From the NCBI RefSeq assembly GCF_001673315.1, contig NZ_LZLQ01000100.1:51544-115543 (forward strand): DNA of 64,000 bases, given 5' to 3'. The notes beneath the pieces are model-generated. The model was not told the DNA's origin, did not search any database, and saw only the letters and a list, made by a program, of their open reading frames with translations. Shown piece after piece: positions 47,038 to 56,385 of the stretch (positions are counted from its first letter, which is position 1; the number at the start of each line of letters is the position of its first letter). The position numbers were made by a program, and so were the translations under genes. The DNA comes from Mycobacterium asiaticum. GTDB taxonomy: Bacteria; Actinomycetota; Actinomycetes; Mycobacteriales; Mycobacteriaceae.

Positions 47038-49044
47038 TCAGCGAACCGACTCCTCGAGCCACGGCAACAACCATTTGACACCTTCGGGGGTGAGGTGGAC
47101 GCCGTCGCTGCGCACCTTGATGCCGTCGACCTTGGCGGTGTAAACACCGTCGGGACATAGCTTTTTGTTCAGATCCACGATTCCGACGTTGGACCGGTGG
47201 CTGATTGCGTTGCGTAACATGGTGTTCCACTCGTTGACACGACCGGGTTGATCCTCGGGGTACAGCCGGCCGTCCGCCCTTTCACCGCCGCGGCTGTAGG
47301 GCACGGTGGCGACCATGACGCGGACACCGGTCGCGCCCACGATGTCCAGCGCGCGATTCAGCTCGAAATCGAGATAAGCATCGAATGTCGGGTCACCGAT
47401 GTGGGTCCATTTGCCTTCGTTGACCCGGTCCACCGTCTCCCACCGGCCGATGACGAGCAGGGCGACATCGGGACGGTCGTGGCTGACCTGGGCCGCCCAG
47501 CGGGCCGGCCAGCCGTCGCATTCCGCGCGTTGTTCCAGGGTTTGGCCGATGTAGCGGTACGGCGTGCCGCGCACCAGGCTGCATCCGATGACCGTGTGGT
47601 CGAGGAACTTGAAGCCGGGTGTCGGCGGCAGGTAGTGCATCATCGTCCACCCGATCGAATCGCCGAACACCGAAACGGTGAATGGCTGATTGGGGTCACG
47701 CGGACCGAGCGGTGTCGGCAGGCCGGCCCCCGGCGGTGACGGGGACACCGCGGCCACCGCGGACACGTCCGGTGGCAGGCCGACTTCGCGCAACCCCGTC
47801 CCGACCGGAACCACCATGATCGTCGCAGCAGCGGCACTGGCGACGGTGGCGGCGGCCAGTGGCAACAGCGCGACCCGTTGCGGTCGCCAGCGCCGGATGG
47901 GCTGTTCGATCGCCCACCAGGACACCCCTGCCACCACGACGGTCGCCGCGCACCGGGCACCGAACAGCCCCAGGCCCGTCCAGCCGGTTCGCTCTCCGTT
48001 GAGCGTGAGGAAAATCGGCCAGTGCCAGAGGTAGACGCCGTAGGAGATGGTGCCCAGCCACACCAACGGACGCCATGCCAGCACCCGGGCCACCGCGCCG
48101 CGCTGTTCCAGCGCGACGGGGGCGATTACCAGGACGGCGGCAATCGCCACCGCGATCAGCAGACCGTGTCGGAATTCGCCGGCGCCCCCGGTGGCCAGAT
48201 GCGTGATCGCCGCGAGGACAGCCAAGCCCACCAGCGGCAGCGTCCGCGCGACTCGCCGGCCCCACCTACTCCGGATCAGGCACCATCCCCGGTTCAACGC
48301 CGGCCAATCCCGCACCAGCAGTGCCGAAGCGGCGGCGCCGACCAACAAAGCTTGGGCACGGGTGTCGGTGCCGAAGTAGATCCGATCGCGGGTCGCGTCG
48401 GAGGTGCAGGCAATCGCGGCCACCGCCGACGCCAGTGCTCCCACGGTGGCGATGACGAAGGCGGCCAACCGAACGTGGCCCACGGTGATCTTGGCGAAGT
48501 AACGCCTGGCTCGGGCCGCCATCAGCAGCGTCACGCCGATCAGTAGCAGCGGCCAGACGAAGTAGTACTGCTCTTCGACGCCTAGTGACCAGGTGTGTTG
48601 CAACGGCGAAGGGGGAGCGCCCTGGGTGAAGTAGTCGGTCTGCTGGGCCACGAACCGCCAGTTGGCCACCCACAGGAATGCGGCGATGGCGTCGCCGCGC
48701 AGTCCGTTCTGCGCCTGGTAGGGCAGAAATTCGCGGGCTACTCCGACCGTGAGAACCATGAGCAACAACGCCGGCAACAGTCGGCGGACCCGGCGGATCC
48801 AGAATCCGGCGAGGTCGATACGGCCGGACTGTCCCAGCTCGTCGAGCAGGAGCGACGTGATCAGAAATCCGCTGAGCACGAAGAAGACGTCGACGCCGAT
48901 GAATCCGCCGCCCACACCCGGGATGCCGCCGTGCCCGACCAGTACCAGCGCGACGGCGATCGCCCGAAGACCGTCCAGGGCCGGAATACCGCGTTGCCGC
49001 TCGGGGCGATCCGCGACCCGACCCACTCGGCGGACCGGCGCCAC
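47038..49044 (-). CDS. Membrane acyltransferase 3 fused to an SGNH hydrolase domain
   Basis: A 668-residue OafA-like protein. The acyltransferase-3 domain (residues ~20-380) has ALDGLRAIAVALVLVGHGG with the catalytic His, DVFFVLSGFLIT, RRVRRLLPALLL, and about ten membrane helices. The C-terminal extracellular domain (from ~450) is SGNH type: VFGDSIGW (GDS) and SDGVHLTPEG (DxxH). It transfers acyl groups to extracytoplasmic glycans or lipids. GTG 49044 is the first standard start, but the frame stays open to about 49203 and has an in-frame ATC at 49170 with GAGGAGGGG 9 bases upstream. Resembles Rv0111 in family and position. Confidence 0.9.
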   Translation of the reverse strand: MAPVRRVGRVADRPERQRGIPALDGLRAIAVALVLVGHGGIPGVGGGFIGVDVFFVLSGFLITSLLLDELGQSGRIDLAGFWIRRVRRLLPALLLMVLTVGVAREFLPYQAQNGLRGDAIAAFLWVANWRFVAQQTDYFTQGAPPSPLQHTWSLGVEEQYYFVWPLLLIGVTLLMAARARRYFAKITVGHVRLAAFVIATVGALASAVAAIACTSDATRDRIYFGTDTRAQALLVGAAASALLVRDWPALNRGWCLIRSRWGRRVARTLPLVGLAVLAAITHLATGGAGEFRHGLLIAVAIAAVLVIAPVALEQRGAVARVLAWRPLVWLGTISYGVYLWHWPIFLTLNGERTGWTGLGLFGARCAATVVVAGVSWWAIEQPIRRWRPQRVALLPLAAATVASAAAATIMVVPVGTGLREVGLPPDVSAVAAVSPSPPGAGLPTPLGPRDPNQPFTVSVFGDSIGWTMMHYLPPTPGFKFLDHTVIGCSLVRGTPYRYIGQTLEQRAECDGWPARWAAQVSHDRPDVALLVIGRWETVDRVNEGKWTHIGDPTFDAYLDFELNRALDIVGATGVRVMVATVPYSRGGERADGRLYPEDQPGRVNEWNTMLRNAISHRSNVGIVDLNKKLCPDGVYTAKVDGIKVRSDGVHLTPEGVKWLLPWLEESVR

Positions 49045-49359
49045 CCAACGGGGTTTCCCTGCACGTCGGGAAGCAGAAGCCGCCGGTGCGGCGTTATCTC
49101 CGCCCGGTTCCGTGCTGACTGTCAGCGCGCCGCGACCACCTTGCCGTCCGGCGCCGTATTTGATGCCGATACGTCGCTGCCCCTCCTCTTGATCCGAGAA
49201 AGTTTAGAGCCGGCGCGGCTGGATCGAACCGACCGACACGCGGGATAGCCGAAGACACACAACGGTTTTGCGCCTGCGTGGGTAGCGCGGCAGGGCCGGC
49301 CGCAACGGGCCTCGTATCCTGGACTCCGAATACGCGTTACCCGGACAGAAGGCGACGAC
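49045..49359. other. Intergenic region of 315 bases, with possible N-terminal extension of the acyltransferase
   Basis: The acyltransferase frame continues without a stop to about 49203 but has no ATG, GTG or TTG there. The rest must hold two divergent promoters. No repeat, RNA gene or other coding frame was recognised. Confidence 0.5.
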
Positions 49360-49875
49360 ATGGGCTGGTTCTCCCGGCGCGAAAGGACCGCTCCTCCCGC
49401 CCCTTCTCCCGCCCGCGCCATGCGCGACTACACCCCTCCCAGGACAGACGCCGGGCCGCCCTGGGTCGGACGGGCACTCCGTCTACCGGCGCTGCCGACA
49501 CCCGCCGCCGCACCCGAGTTGGCCGGACGGGCCGCCGATGCCGCCCGTACGGTGTCCGGCATCGAACTCGACTACACGCCCGACTCCCTGCAGCACGTAG
49601 ACGCGATCTTGGCCGGGTTCCGCGAACCGGGATCCGACGTCATGGCCGAATCGATTTTCGTATTCGGCTGCTACATCGGTGAAGTCATGGTCCGCAACGC
49701 CGGTTACGTGTGGGTGGACACACCGGCGGATCTGGCCCGGCATCTGGGCGCCCTCACTGTGTACCACCCCGGCACTCGCACTCACGCCAACCCGATCAGC
49801 AAGGCCTTCAAACGCGTCGACTACGGCGAGCCTGACAACTTGACCTACTTCTACCGGGTGTTTACGGCCGGCTAG
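49360..49875 (+). CDS. Conserved hypothetical protein
   Basis: A 171-residue protein, not recognised with certainty. It starts with a basic, Pro-rich stretch (MGWFSRRERTAPPAPSPARA). A globular part follows, with GIELDYTPDSLQHVDAILAGF, FVFGCYIGEVMVRNAGYVWVD and PISKAFKRVDYGEPDNLTYFYRVF. The LDYTPxSLxxVD and FGxYxGEVxVR pattern resembles actinobacterial families of unknown function. There is no signal peptide or clear membrane helix. It converges with the CoA-transferase gene. Confidence 0.78.
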   Translation: MGWFSRRERTAPPAPSPARAMRDYTPPRTDAGPPWVGRALRLPALPTPAAAPELAGRAADAARTVSGIELDYTPDSLQHVDAILAGFREPGSDVMAESIFVFGCYIGEVMVRNAGYVWVDTPADLARHLGALTVYHPGTRTHANPISKAFKRVDYGEPDNLTYFYRVFTAG

Positions 49876-49885
49876 TCCGGCTAGG

Positions 49886-51049
49886 TCAGGCGGGATTGGC
49901 TTCCGCGGCCCGCAGACCCAGTTCGTCGAGCACCTCGTCGGTGTGCGCACCGAGTTCCGGCGCCGGACCCGCGACCTGTCCCGGGGTGCGGGAGAACCAC
50001 GTCGGCACGCCCGGGAATCGCACCGGCCCGTGCGAACTGTCCACCGTCTCGAAGAACCCGACGGCGTCCAAGTGCGGATCGTCGAACAGCGCGGCAGGAC
50101 TGGAGATCGGCGATGCCGGAATCTGCAGCCGGCGCAACAGGTCCAGCCATTCGCCGGTGGTGCGCTGGGCGAATGTCTCGGCCAGCAGCGCGTACACGGT
50201 GTCGATCTGGCGCGCCCGGCCCTCGAGCGTGGCGTACAAATCGCTGGTCCAGGGCGGTCGGACGGCGTTGATGAACGCCGCCCAATGCTTGTCGTTGTAG
50301 ATCAGCGCCGCGATGTAGCCGTCGCTGGTGCGGTAGGGCCGCCGATTGGGTGCGACCGTGCGCGGATAGACCGCCGGGCCCAGGGGCGGATCGAACATGG
50401 CGCCATTGGCGTGCTCGACGAGCATGAACGACGCCATCGCCTCGAACATGCCGATCTCCACCTCCTGCCCTTCGCCGGTGCGTTCGCGATGGAACAGGGC
50501 CATCATCGTCGCGTACAGAGCGGTCAGGCCGGCTACCTTGTCGGCCAGAATGGTCCCGACGTAGTTGGCCTCGCCGGTCAGCTGCTCCTGCACAGACGGG
50601 AGTCCGCAGGCGGCCTGGATGGTGTCGTCGTAAGCGGGCAGGTCCCGGTTTGGTCCGCGCCTCCCGTAGCCATAGCAGTTGGTGTAGACGATGTCCGGGT
50701 TGATCGCGGCGACGTCGGTGTAGCTGAATCCCAACCGGGCGATCGCCTTGGATCGCATCGAGTGGATGAACACGTCGGCCCGTTCGATCAGTGTGCGCAG
50801 GGCCGTCCGGCCCGCTTCGGACTTCAGGTCGACGGTGATTCCTCGTTTGCCGCGGTTGACATTGACGAATACACCACTCATGCCGGGCGCCGGCCCCACC
50901 GAGATGTACCGGGTGTCATCGCCTTGCGGGGGTTCGATCTTGACGACGTCGGCGCCCATATCGGCCATGATCTGGGTGCAGTAAGGTCCCATCACCATTG
51001 CGGTGAGGTCGACGACGCGCACGCCGGCCAGTGGCCCGGTACTAGGCAT
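49886..51049 (-). CDS. Class III (CaiB/BaiF) CoA-transferase
   Basis: A 387-residue family III CoA-transferase. Motifs are GVRVVDLTAMVMGPYCTQIMADMGADVVKIEPP at the N-terminus, GKRGITVDLKSEAGR, and PAYDDTIQAACGL, which carries the expected nucleophilic Asp. ATG 51049 overlaps the upstream SDR stop by 8 bases. It is the last gene of a six-gene operon and would move CoA to or from a carboxylic acid produced by the pathway. Confidence 0.92.
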   Translation of the reverse strand: MPSTGPLAGVRVVDLTAMVMGPYCTQIMADMGADVVKIEPPQGDDTRYISVGPAPGMSGVFVNVNRGKRGITVDLKSEAGRTALRTLIERADVFIHSMRSKAIARLGFSYTDVAAINPDIVYTNCYGYGRRGPNRDLPAYDDTIQAACGLPSVQEQLTGEANYVGTILADKVAGLTALYATMMALFHRERTGEGQEVEIGMFEAMASFMLVEHANGAMFDPPLGPAVYPRTVAPNRRPYRTSDGYIAALIYNDKHWAAFINAVRPPWTSDLYATLEGRARQIDTVYALLAETFAQRTTGEWLDLLRRLQIPASPISSPAALFDDPHLDAVGFFETVDSSHGPVRFPGVPTWFSRTPGQVAGPAPELGAHTDEVLDELGLRAAEANPA

Positions 51050-51977
51050 GATGCGCGCTTTCCCGGCCCGCCCACGTGGCGGACTCGAAGCTGTAGCGGA
51101 TGTGATCGGCATGTCCGTTCGGCACCGGCGGGAAGACCAGTGGCGCGGCCAGATCCCGTACCGCATAGAGTTGCTCGGCGACGTTCTCGATCGTCCACGA
51201 CAACCGCTGCACCCCTGGGCTTTCGGCCACCACCGCTCTGGCCACTCGACCGGCGATGGCGATCAGCATCTCACCGGTGATCGGGCAGGATTCGTGCGCC
51301 AGCAGGCCCACCACCGGTGCCACCAGGTCGGTACCCATCGGTGGATACGCCGAGATGTCAAGGCCGTCCGCCATTCTCGTCACGGCCGAGGGAACGATGA
51401 CATTGCACAGCACCCCTTCGGCCGCACCTTCGAGCGCGACCACGTTGGCCAAGCCCACCAGTCCGGCCTTCGCGGCGGCGTAGTTGGCTACCCCGTGGTT
51501 GCCGTACAGTCCGCCAATCGACGAGGTCAGAATGATCCGGCCGTAACCGGACTCGCACATGAGCGGGAACGCCGGACGCACGACATGGAAGGCGCCGCGC
51601 AGGTGCACGTCCAGCACGGCATCGAAGTCCTGGTAGCTCATCTCTTTCAGTGACCCGCGGCGCACCGTGCCGGCGTTGTGGATCAGGATGTCGATGCGAC
51701 CGAAATGGTCGACTGCGGCCCGGATGATCGCCTGCCCGCCCGCGGGGGTGGTGACCGACTCGACACAGGCGACGGCTTGCCCTCCGGCCGTGGCGATTTC
51801 GGCGGCTACCTGGTGGGCCGGCGATGGGTCAGCGTCATCCCCTGTCAGCGTGCCGCCGGTGTCGTTGACTACGACCTTGGCACCTCGCGCGGCCAGCATC
51901 AGGGCATAGGCACGCCCGAGGCCGCGCCCGGCGCCGGTGACCACCGCAACCCGATCGTCGAATCTGAGTTCAGTCAT
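51042..51977 (-). CDS. SDR similar to (3R)-hydroxyacyl-CoA dehydrogenase / 17-beta-HSD type 4
   Basis: A 311-residue SDR with VTGAGRGLGRAYALMLAARGAKVVVNDTGG, the start typical of the multifunctional-enzyme type 2 hydroxyacyl-CoA dehydrogenases. NAG follows, then LTSSIGGLYGNHGVANYAAAK (Ser and YxxxK). The C-terminus is longer than in classical SDRs and includes YAVRDLAAPLVFPP. Start and upstream stop overlap by one base (TGATG). It could oxidise a CoA-bound or sterol-type alcohol. Confidence 0.9.
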   Translation of the reverse strand: MTELRFDDRVAVVTGAGRGLGRAYALMLAARGAKVVVNDTGGTLTGDDADPSPAHQVAAEIATAGGQAVACVESVTTPAGGQAIIRAAVDHFGRIDILIHNAGTVRRGSLKEMSYQDFDAVLDVHLRGAFHVVRPAFPLMCESGYGRIILTSSIGGLYGNHGVANYAAAKAGLVGLANVVALEGAAEGVLCNVIVPSAVTRMADGLDISAYPPMGTDLVAPVVGLLAHESCPITGEMLIAIAGRVARAVVAESPGVQRLSWTIENVAEQLYAVRDLAAPLVFPPVPNGHADHIRYSFESATWAGRESAHHA

Positions 51978-53818
51978 CACGATTTCAGATCTAGGCCATC
52001 GAGTGTGCCGGTGGCGCGCCATTCCGCGAGCAGGTCACCGAAAGCATAGAAGCCTGGCCCGTACGGCTCACCTAGATGTGACCGGATGCCCTCGGCTCCG
52101 CCCCCTTCGTTGTTGTAATACCCGGGCGTGCAGGCCTGATCGAATGCACTGTTGTCGATCGCGGTCTCGCGAATCGTCTTGCCCCACTGATCCTGCGCCT
52201 CCTGGCTGGGCTCGACGGTGGTCGCACCGCGGGCCAGCGCTTGGGCGATGATGTAAGCGATGTGTTCGCCCTGCAATTCGTAGTTCGCAGCGATGTTCGC
52301 CGAAATGCCGACCTGGGTGAATCCGGTGAAAAACTGGTTGGGGAATCCTCTACTGGTCATGCCGTGCAACGTCTTGTAGCCGTCGTTCCAGTAGTCGAAG
52401 AGTGACAGACCGTCACGGCCCTCGATTGCTTCCAGGGAGTACCGACGGCTGATCTCCGTCGTGATCTCGAACCCACTGGCGTAGATGATGCAATCGACCT
52501 CGTATTCAACGCCATTCGCGACCAGCCCTTTTGCGGTCGCTCGCTCCACCCCCTTGGACGACGAGACGTCGACCAGCGTCACGTTGGGACGGTTGAACGT
52601 CGGGAGGTAGTCGTCGTTGGTGCATGGGCGCTTGCACAGAAAGTTGTAATAAGGCTTGAGCGCCTCTGCGGTGTCGGGATCGTCGACGATGTCTTGGATG
52701 CGGTGACGCAGCCGCTCCATGACCTTGAAATCCTCCTCCTCCCGGATCGCCATGAACTGCTCCGGGGTCAACGAACCGGGATCTTCCAGGGCCAGCACCC
52801 GGGCGGCGGTGTTGCGGCCGAGTTCGGTCCAGAAGTCGCAGACCAGATCCGGTTGTCCGGGCGCCATTCCTTCGAACGTCCACGCATGGAAGTTGCGCTG
52901 CCGCTCCTTCTGCCAGCCCGGCTGCAACGATTTAACCCATTCGGGATCGGTTGGGGTGTTGTTGCGGACCCCTACCGAGGATGGGGTGCGCTGAAAAACG
53001 TAGAGGTGCTTGGCATCCCGGCCTAAGAACGGGACTATCTGGATAGCGGTCGCCCCGGTGCCCACTACCGCGACGCGTTTGTCGGCGAGCTTGTCCATGC
53101 CGCCGTTGCTGTCCCCTCCGGTGTAGCTGTAGTCCCAGCGCGACGAATGGAAGCTGTGGCCCTGGAAGTCCTGCAGCCCAGGGATTCCCGGCAGCTTGGG
53201 ACGGTGAAACGGTCCCGACGCGACGACGACGAACCGCGCCCGGATGTCATCGTCACGGTTGGTGCCGACCCGCCAGCGCTTGATGTCCTCATCCCAGTGC
53301 AGGGCCCGCACCTGGGTGGAGAAGAGCGCGGAATCGTAGAGGCCGTAGTGCTTACCGATGCGCTGACAGTGCTGGTAGATTTCCGTCCCGTCGGCGAACT
53401 TCTTGCTCGGGATGTAGTTCAGTTCTTCCAGTTGCGGTATGTAGCAGTATGATTCGTTGTCGCACTGCAGTCCGGGGTAGCGGTTCCAGTACCACACGCC
53501 GCCGAAGTCGCCGCCGAGTTCGATGATGCGAACGTCCTCGACGCCGGCCTTCTTCAGGTGCGCTGCGCACAGCAGGCCGCCGAATCCGCCGCCAAGCACG
53601 GCAACATCGATGTCCGCCGAGATCGGATCGCGCACCAGGTCCGGCGAGTGCGGGTCGATTTCGTAGTATCCGGCGAAGTCGTCAACCAGTTCGATGTACT
53701 GCTTGGAACCTTCTGGACGCAGCCTCTTTTCGCGTTCCTGGCGGTACTTCTCCCGCAACGCGTCCAAGTCGATGTCGACGGGCGCCGTTGTCGGGGGGCA
53801 GTCGGAGAATCCAGTCAT
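51977..53818 (-). CDS. Flavin monooxygenase, Baeyer-Villiger type I
   Basis: A 613-residue class B flavoprotein. The FAD motif GGGFGG is at 76-81, the BVMO fingerprint FQGHSFHSSRW at 218-228 (FxGxxxHxxxW), and the NADPH motif GTGATA at 253-258. An N-terminal extension of about 65 residues precedes the FAD fold, as in some BVMOs acting on large cyclic ketones. It inserts oxygen next to a ketone to give an ester or lactone. ATG 53818 is coupled by 4 bases to the upstream luciferase-like gene. Confidence 0.93.
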   Translation of the reverse strand: MTGFSDCPPTTAPVDIDLDALREKYRQEREKRLRPEGSKQYIELVDDFAGYYEIDPHSPDLVRDPISADIDVAVLGGGFGGLLCAAHLKKAGVEDVRIIELGGDFGGVWYWNRYPGLQCDNESYCYIPQLEELNYIPSKKFADGTEIYQHCQRIGKHYGLYDSALFSTQVRALHWDEDIKRWRVGTNRDDDIRARFVVVASGPFHRPKLPGIPGLQDFQGHSFHSSRWDYSYTGGDSNGGMDKLADKRVAVVGTGATAIQIVPFLGRDAKHLYVFQRTPSSVGVRNNTPTDPEWVKSLQPGWQKERQRNFHAWTFEGMAPGQPDLVCDFWTELGRNTAARVLALEDPGSLTPEQFMAIREEEDFKVMERLRHRIQDIVDDPDTAEALKPYYNFLCKRPCTNDDYLPTFNRPNVTLVDVSSSKGVERATAKGLVANGVEYEVDCIIYASGFEITTEISRRYSLEAIEGRDGLSLFDYWNDGYKTLHGMTSRGFPNQFFTGFTQVGISANIAANYELQGEHIAYIIAQALARGATTVEPSQEAQDQWGKTIRETAIDNSAFDQACTPGYYNNEGGGAEGIRSHLGEPYGPGFYAFGDLLAEWRATGTLDGLDLKS

Positions 53819-55005
53819 GCCAGGGCATTCTCCGGGAGTGCCGCGGGATGCAGTGGCGCGTCCATCTTCTGGACGGCCGGCAGTACTTCTTGTGCGAACA
53901 GCCGGGTGCTGGCCAGCGCGTCGTCGTAGGGCATGGTGCCGAACTGCGGGACGATCGTCAGCTCGCAGAATGAGCACGCTTCCTGGGCCGCTGTAATCCG
54001 CTGGTAGATGTCTTCCGGCGTCCCGATCAACAGATTGGAAGCGTGATAACCCGGCGTCTTCGAGGGGCCCTTTGCTGCTTTGCTCTCGGAACCGGTGACC
54101 GATGACGCCAATACCGCGGTGGCGGTGGCTTCCCGCGCCGCATAGGCTTCATATCCCTTGACGCCCTTGAAATTCGAGGCGTCCGCGAATCCATAGTGCA
54201 CTGTGACGTCACGGTTGGCCGTCCAGATCCACTCTTCGGATCGCGCGGCGTCGTCCGGGTCGGCCGTGCAGTACATGAACATCACGTTCTTGGGTTGGCA
54301 CGGCGGCAGGCCTTCTTCCCGACGGAAAGTGTTGACCTTCTGCACTTCTCGCCCCGCCTCCTCGATGGGTTTGTTGCCCACGAACAGCGGCACCATGCCC
54401 CGCCGGGACAGGATTTCCAGCGACTCCGCCGTAGACGACGAGCTGTAGATTCGATTGAACAAATCGCGGCTGCGCGGTTCGGGGCGCAGTGACATCTCCG
54501 GCACCTTGAAGATCTCCCCGTCGTAGGAGAACCGCTCCCCGGAAAACGCCAACTGCAGAATGTCCAGGGTCTCGTTGAAGCGTTGCCGGCTTTCTTCGCG
54601 GGGGACACCCACGGCCTCGAATTCGCCCTTCGAGACCCCGCGGCCGATCCCGATGGTGTCGTAGCGGCCGTTGGAGAGGATGTCGAGGTAGGCGATTTGA
54701 TGCGCCAACCGGATGGGGTGCCACCACGGTGCGACCACGACGAAGGTGCCAAGACTGATCCGCTCGGTGCGCCCGGCGAAGTAGCTCAGCGCCTGAATCG
54801 GGTTGGGCGTCATGCCGTATGGGGTTCCGCAGTGCTCGGGCATCCAGACGCCGTCGAACCCCAGCGGCTCGGCGAGGTCGGCGATCGCGAGCGTACCTTG
54901 CACACACTCCCAGTCCGGCGTCGCGGGCGGCTGGCTGAAGTCCTCTGCGAGCACCCGGTCCCAGTCCTGGGAGTTGTGGGCTCCGAAGCCAAGATTGACC
55001 TTCAT
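53815..55005 (-). CDS. Luciferase-like flavin-dependent monooxygenase
   Basis: A 396-residue LLM-superfamily protein: MKVNLGFGAHNSQDWDRV at the start, ADLAEPLGFDGVWMPEHCGTPYGM, SLGTFVVVAPWWHPIRLAHQIAYLDILSNGRYDTIGIGRG and PREESRQRFNETLDIL. It looks more like the FMN-type bacterial luciferase group than the F420 group, but the cofactor cannot be settled. Start overlaps the Rieske gene by 4 bases (ATGA). It may oxygenate or desaturate the pathway intermediate. Confidence 0.9.
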   Translation of the reverse strand: MKVNLGFGAHNSQDWDRVLAEDFSQPPATPDWECVQGTLAIADLAEPLGFDGVWMPEHCGTPYGMTPNPIQALSYFAGRTERISLGTFVVVAPWWHPIRLAHQIAYLDILSNGRYDTIGIGRGVSKGEFEAVGVPREESRQRFNETLDILQLAFSGERFSYDGEIFKVPEMSLRPEPRSRDLFNRIYSSSSTAESLEILSRRGMVPLFVGNKPIEEAGREVQKVNTFRREEGLPPCQPKNVMFMYCTADPDDAARSEEWIWTANRDVTVHYGFADASNFKGVKGYEAYAAREATATAVLASSVTGSESKAAKGPSKTPGYHASNLLIGTPEDIYQRITAAQEACSFCELTIVPQFGTMPYDDALASTRLFAQEVLPAVQKMDAPLHPAALPENALA

Positions 55006-56375
55006 CGTTGCATCTCCGTCTCTCTCTCGAATTCGGCGGCCAGCTCTCGCGGGGCCCCGGTTCCCATGTACTCCGCCAGGTTGCGGTGCAGGTTCGCGGT
55101 ACTGCGCTCCATGTAGGGGTTTGGTCTGGGGCCACGGAACCCCAGCGACTTCATGCCCTGTTGCACCGCGGCCATGTTGGAGAAGTCCTGCGGCAACACG
55201 CTGCGCCAGTTCGGGTCGTCGGGTGGCGCATACACCCACTCCGTCTGCGGTTCTTCGCCTTTCGGATACAGCTCGTAGCAGGATGCCTCGAAGATGCACT
55301 GGTCCGGGTCGTAACCGTGGGGACGGGCGCTGTAACACAGTGCGGTGGTCAAGCCCTGCCCGATCTGGAAGTTCGGGAAGATCTGCCACGCGGTGCCGCT
55401 GTTGGCCAGGTGCTCGGGATCTATGGTCGGCCAGATCACCCCGCGCGCTTCGTCGTCCCGGCGCGCCGACGCTAGCCAGTGACTGAGCACTTTGTCAGGC
55501 GGCGCATCCTCGGGTAACTCGTCGACCAGGCGAAGCGCGGCATCGACCAGTGTCCTGGTGGTGGTGGCGTTGGTCTCTTCCAAGGTGTACAGCTGCATCT
55601 CTGCGGTCGAAACGCGCGCGTCTGCCCCGGTGCCGAGCCGGATCTTGGATTTCGTTTCGGAGAGATCTTTGGGCGCGTCGTAGCCGATGTTGCTGTGTTT
55701 ACCGTGGGCGGCGGCCCAGCCCCGGAAATTGCCGAACTTGTTGAACTGCGGATGTGTGGTGGCGACGTGGTAGGTCTCGTTGAACGCCTCCATCGCGACC
55801 TTCCAATTGCATTGGAAATGCAGCCATTTGCGCCACTTACACCGCATGTTCTGCAGGTTGAAGGGGTCGAGCATGGTGGCGGCGGGTTCAAGGTACTCGC
55901 GCAGCGGCTCCGCCGCGGGATCCATGTTGATCCAGATCCAACCGCCCCAGGTGTCGACGTGCACCGTGGTCAGATGGGTGTTCTCCGGTGTCAGCGCTCC
56001 CTGCCAATCGGCCTGTTCGGGAATGTGTACGCACTTGCCGTCGTGGTCGTAGGTCCAGCCGTGGAATCCGCAAACGAAGGACTTCTTGTGTCCGCAAGCG
56101 CTTTTGGCGCCCGCGGGGGTATCCACCAGGCGACGGCCGCGGTGCACGCACACGTTATGGTGCGCCGTCAATGTGTCCGGGCCGGTACGCACCACCAGAA
56201 TTGAGTCGTCGAGTATGTCGTAGGTGAGGTAGCTGCCCACCTTTGGTAGATCTTCAACGCGTCCGACCTGCTGCCATACTTTGCGCCACAGCCTGTCCCG
56301 TTCGGCACGCGCATACTCCTCGGAGATGTACGCCTCGACCCCGATGGTCACCGGAGCGGTCAGTTCGTCATCCAT
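55002..56375 (-). CDS. Rieske non-haem iron oxygenase, alpha subunit
   Basis: A 457-residue ring-hydroxylating oxygenase subunit. Rieske ligands are CVH and CGFHGW at about 76-104. The loop between them is about 23 residues instead of the usual 16-17 and contains an extra CGHKK. The catalytic domain has EAFNETYHVATTHPQF with the two iron His. AAGGAG precedes the ATG. No dedicated ferredoxin or reductase is encoded in the operon. It begins 10 bases after the SDR stop. Confidence 0.93.
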   Translation of the reverse strand: MDDELTAPVTIGVEAYISEEYARAERDRLWRKVWQQVGRVEDLPKVGSYLTYDILDDSILVVRTGPDTLTAHHNVCVHRGRRLVDTPAGAKSACGHKKSFVCGFHGWTYDHDGKCVHIPEQADWQGALTPENTHLTTVHVDTWGGWIWINMDPAAEPLREYLEPAATMLDPFNLQNMRCKWRKWLHFQCNWKVAMEAFNETYHVATTHPQFNKFGNFRGWAAAHGKHSNIGYDAPKDLSETKSKIRLGTGADARVSTAEMQLYTLEETNATTTRTLVDAALRLVDELPEDAPPDKVLSHWLASARRDDEARGVIWPTIDPEHLANSGTAWQIFPNFQIGQGLTTALCYSARPHGYDPDQCIFEASCYELYPKGEEPQTEWVYAPPDDPNWRSVLPQDFSNMAAVQQGMKSLGFRGPRPNPYMERSTANLHRNLAEYMGTGAPRELAAEFERETEMQR

Positions 56376-56385
56376 CGCGATCTCC

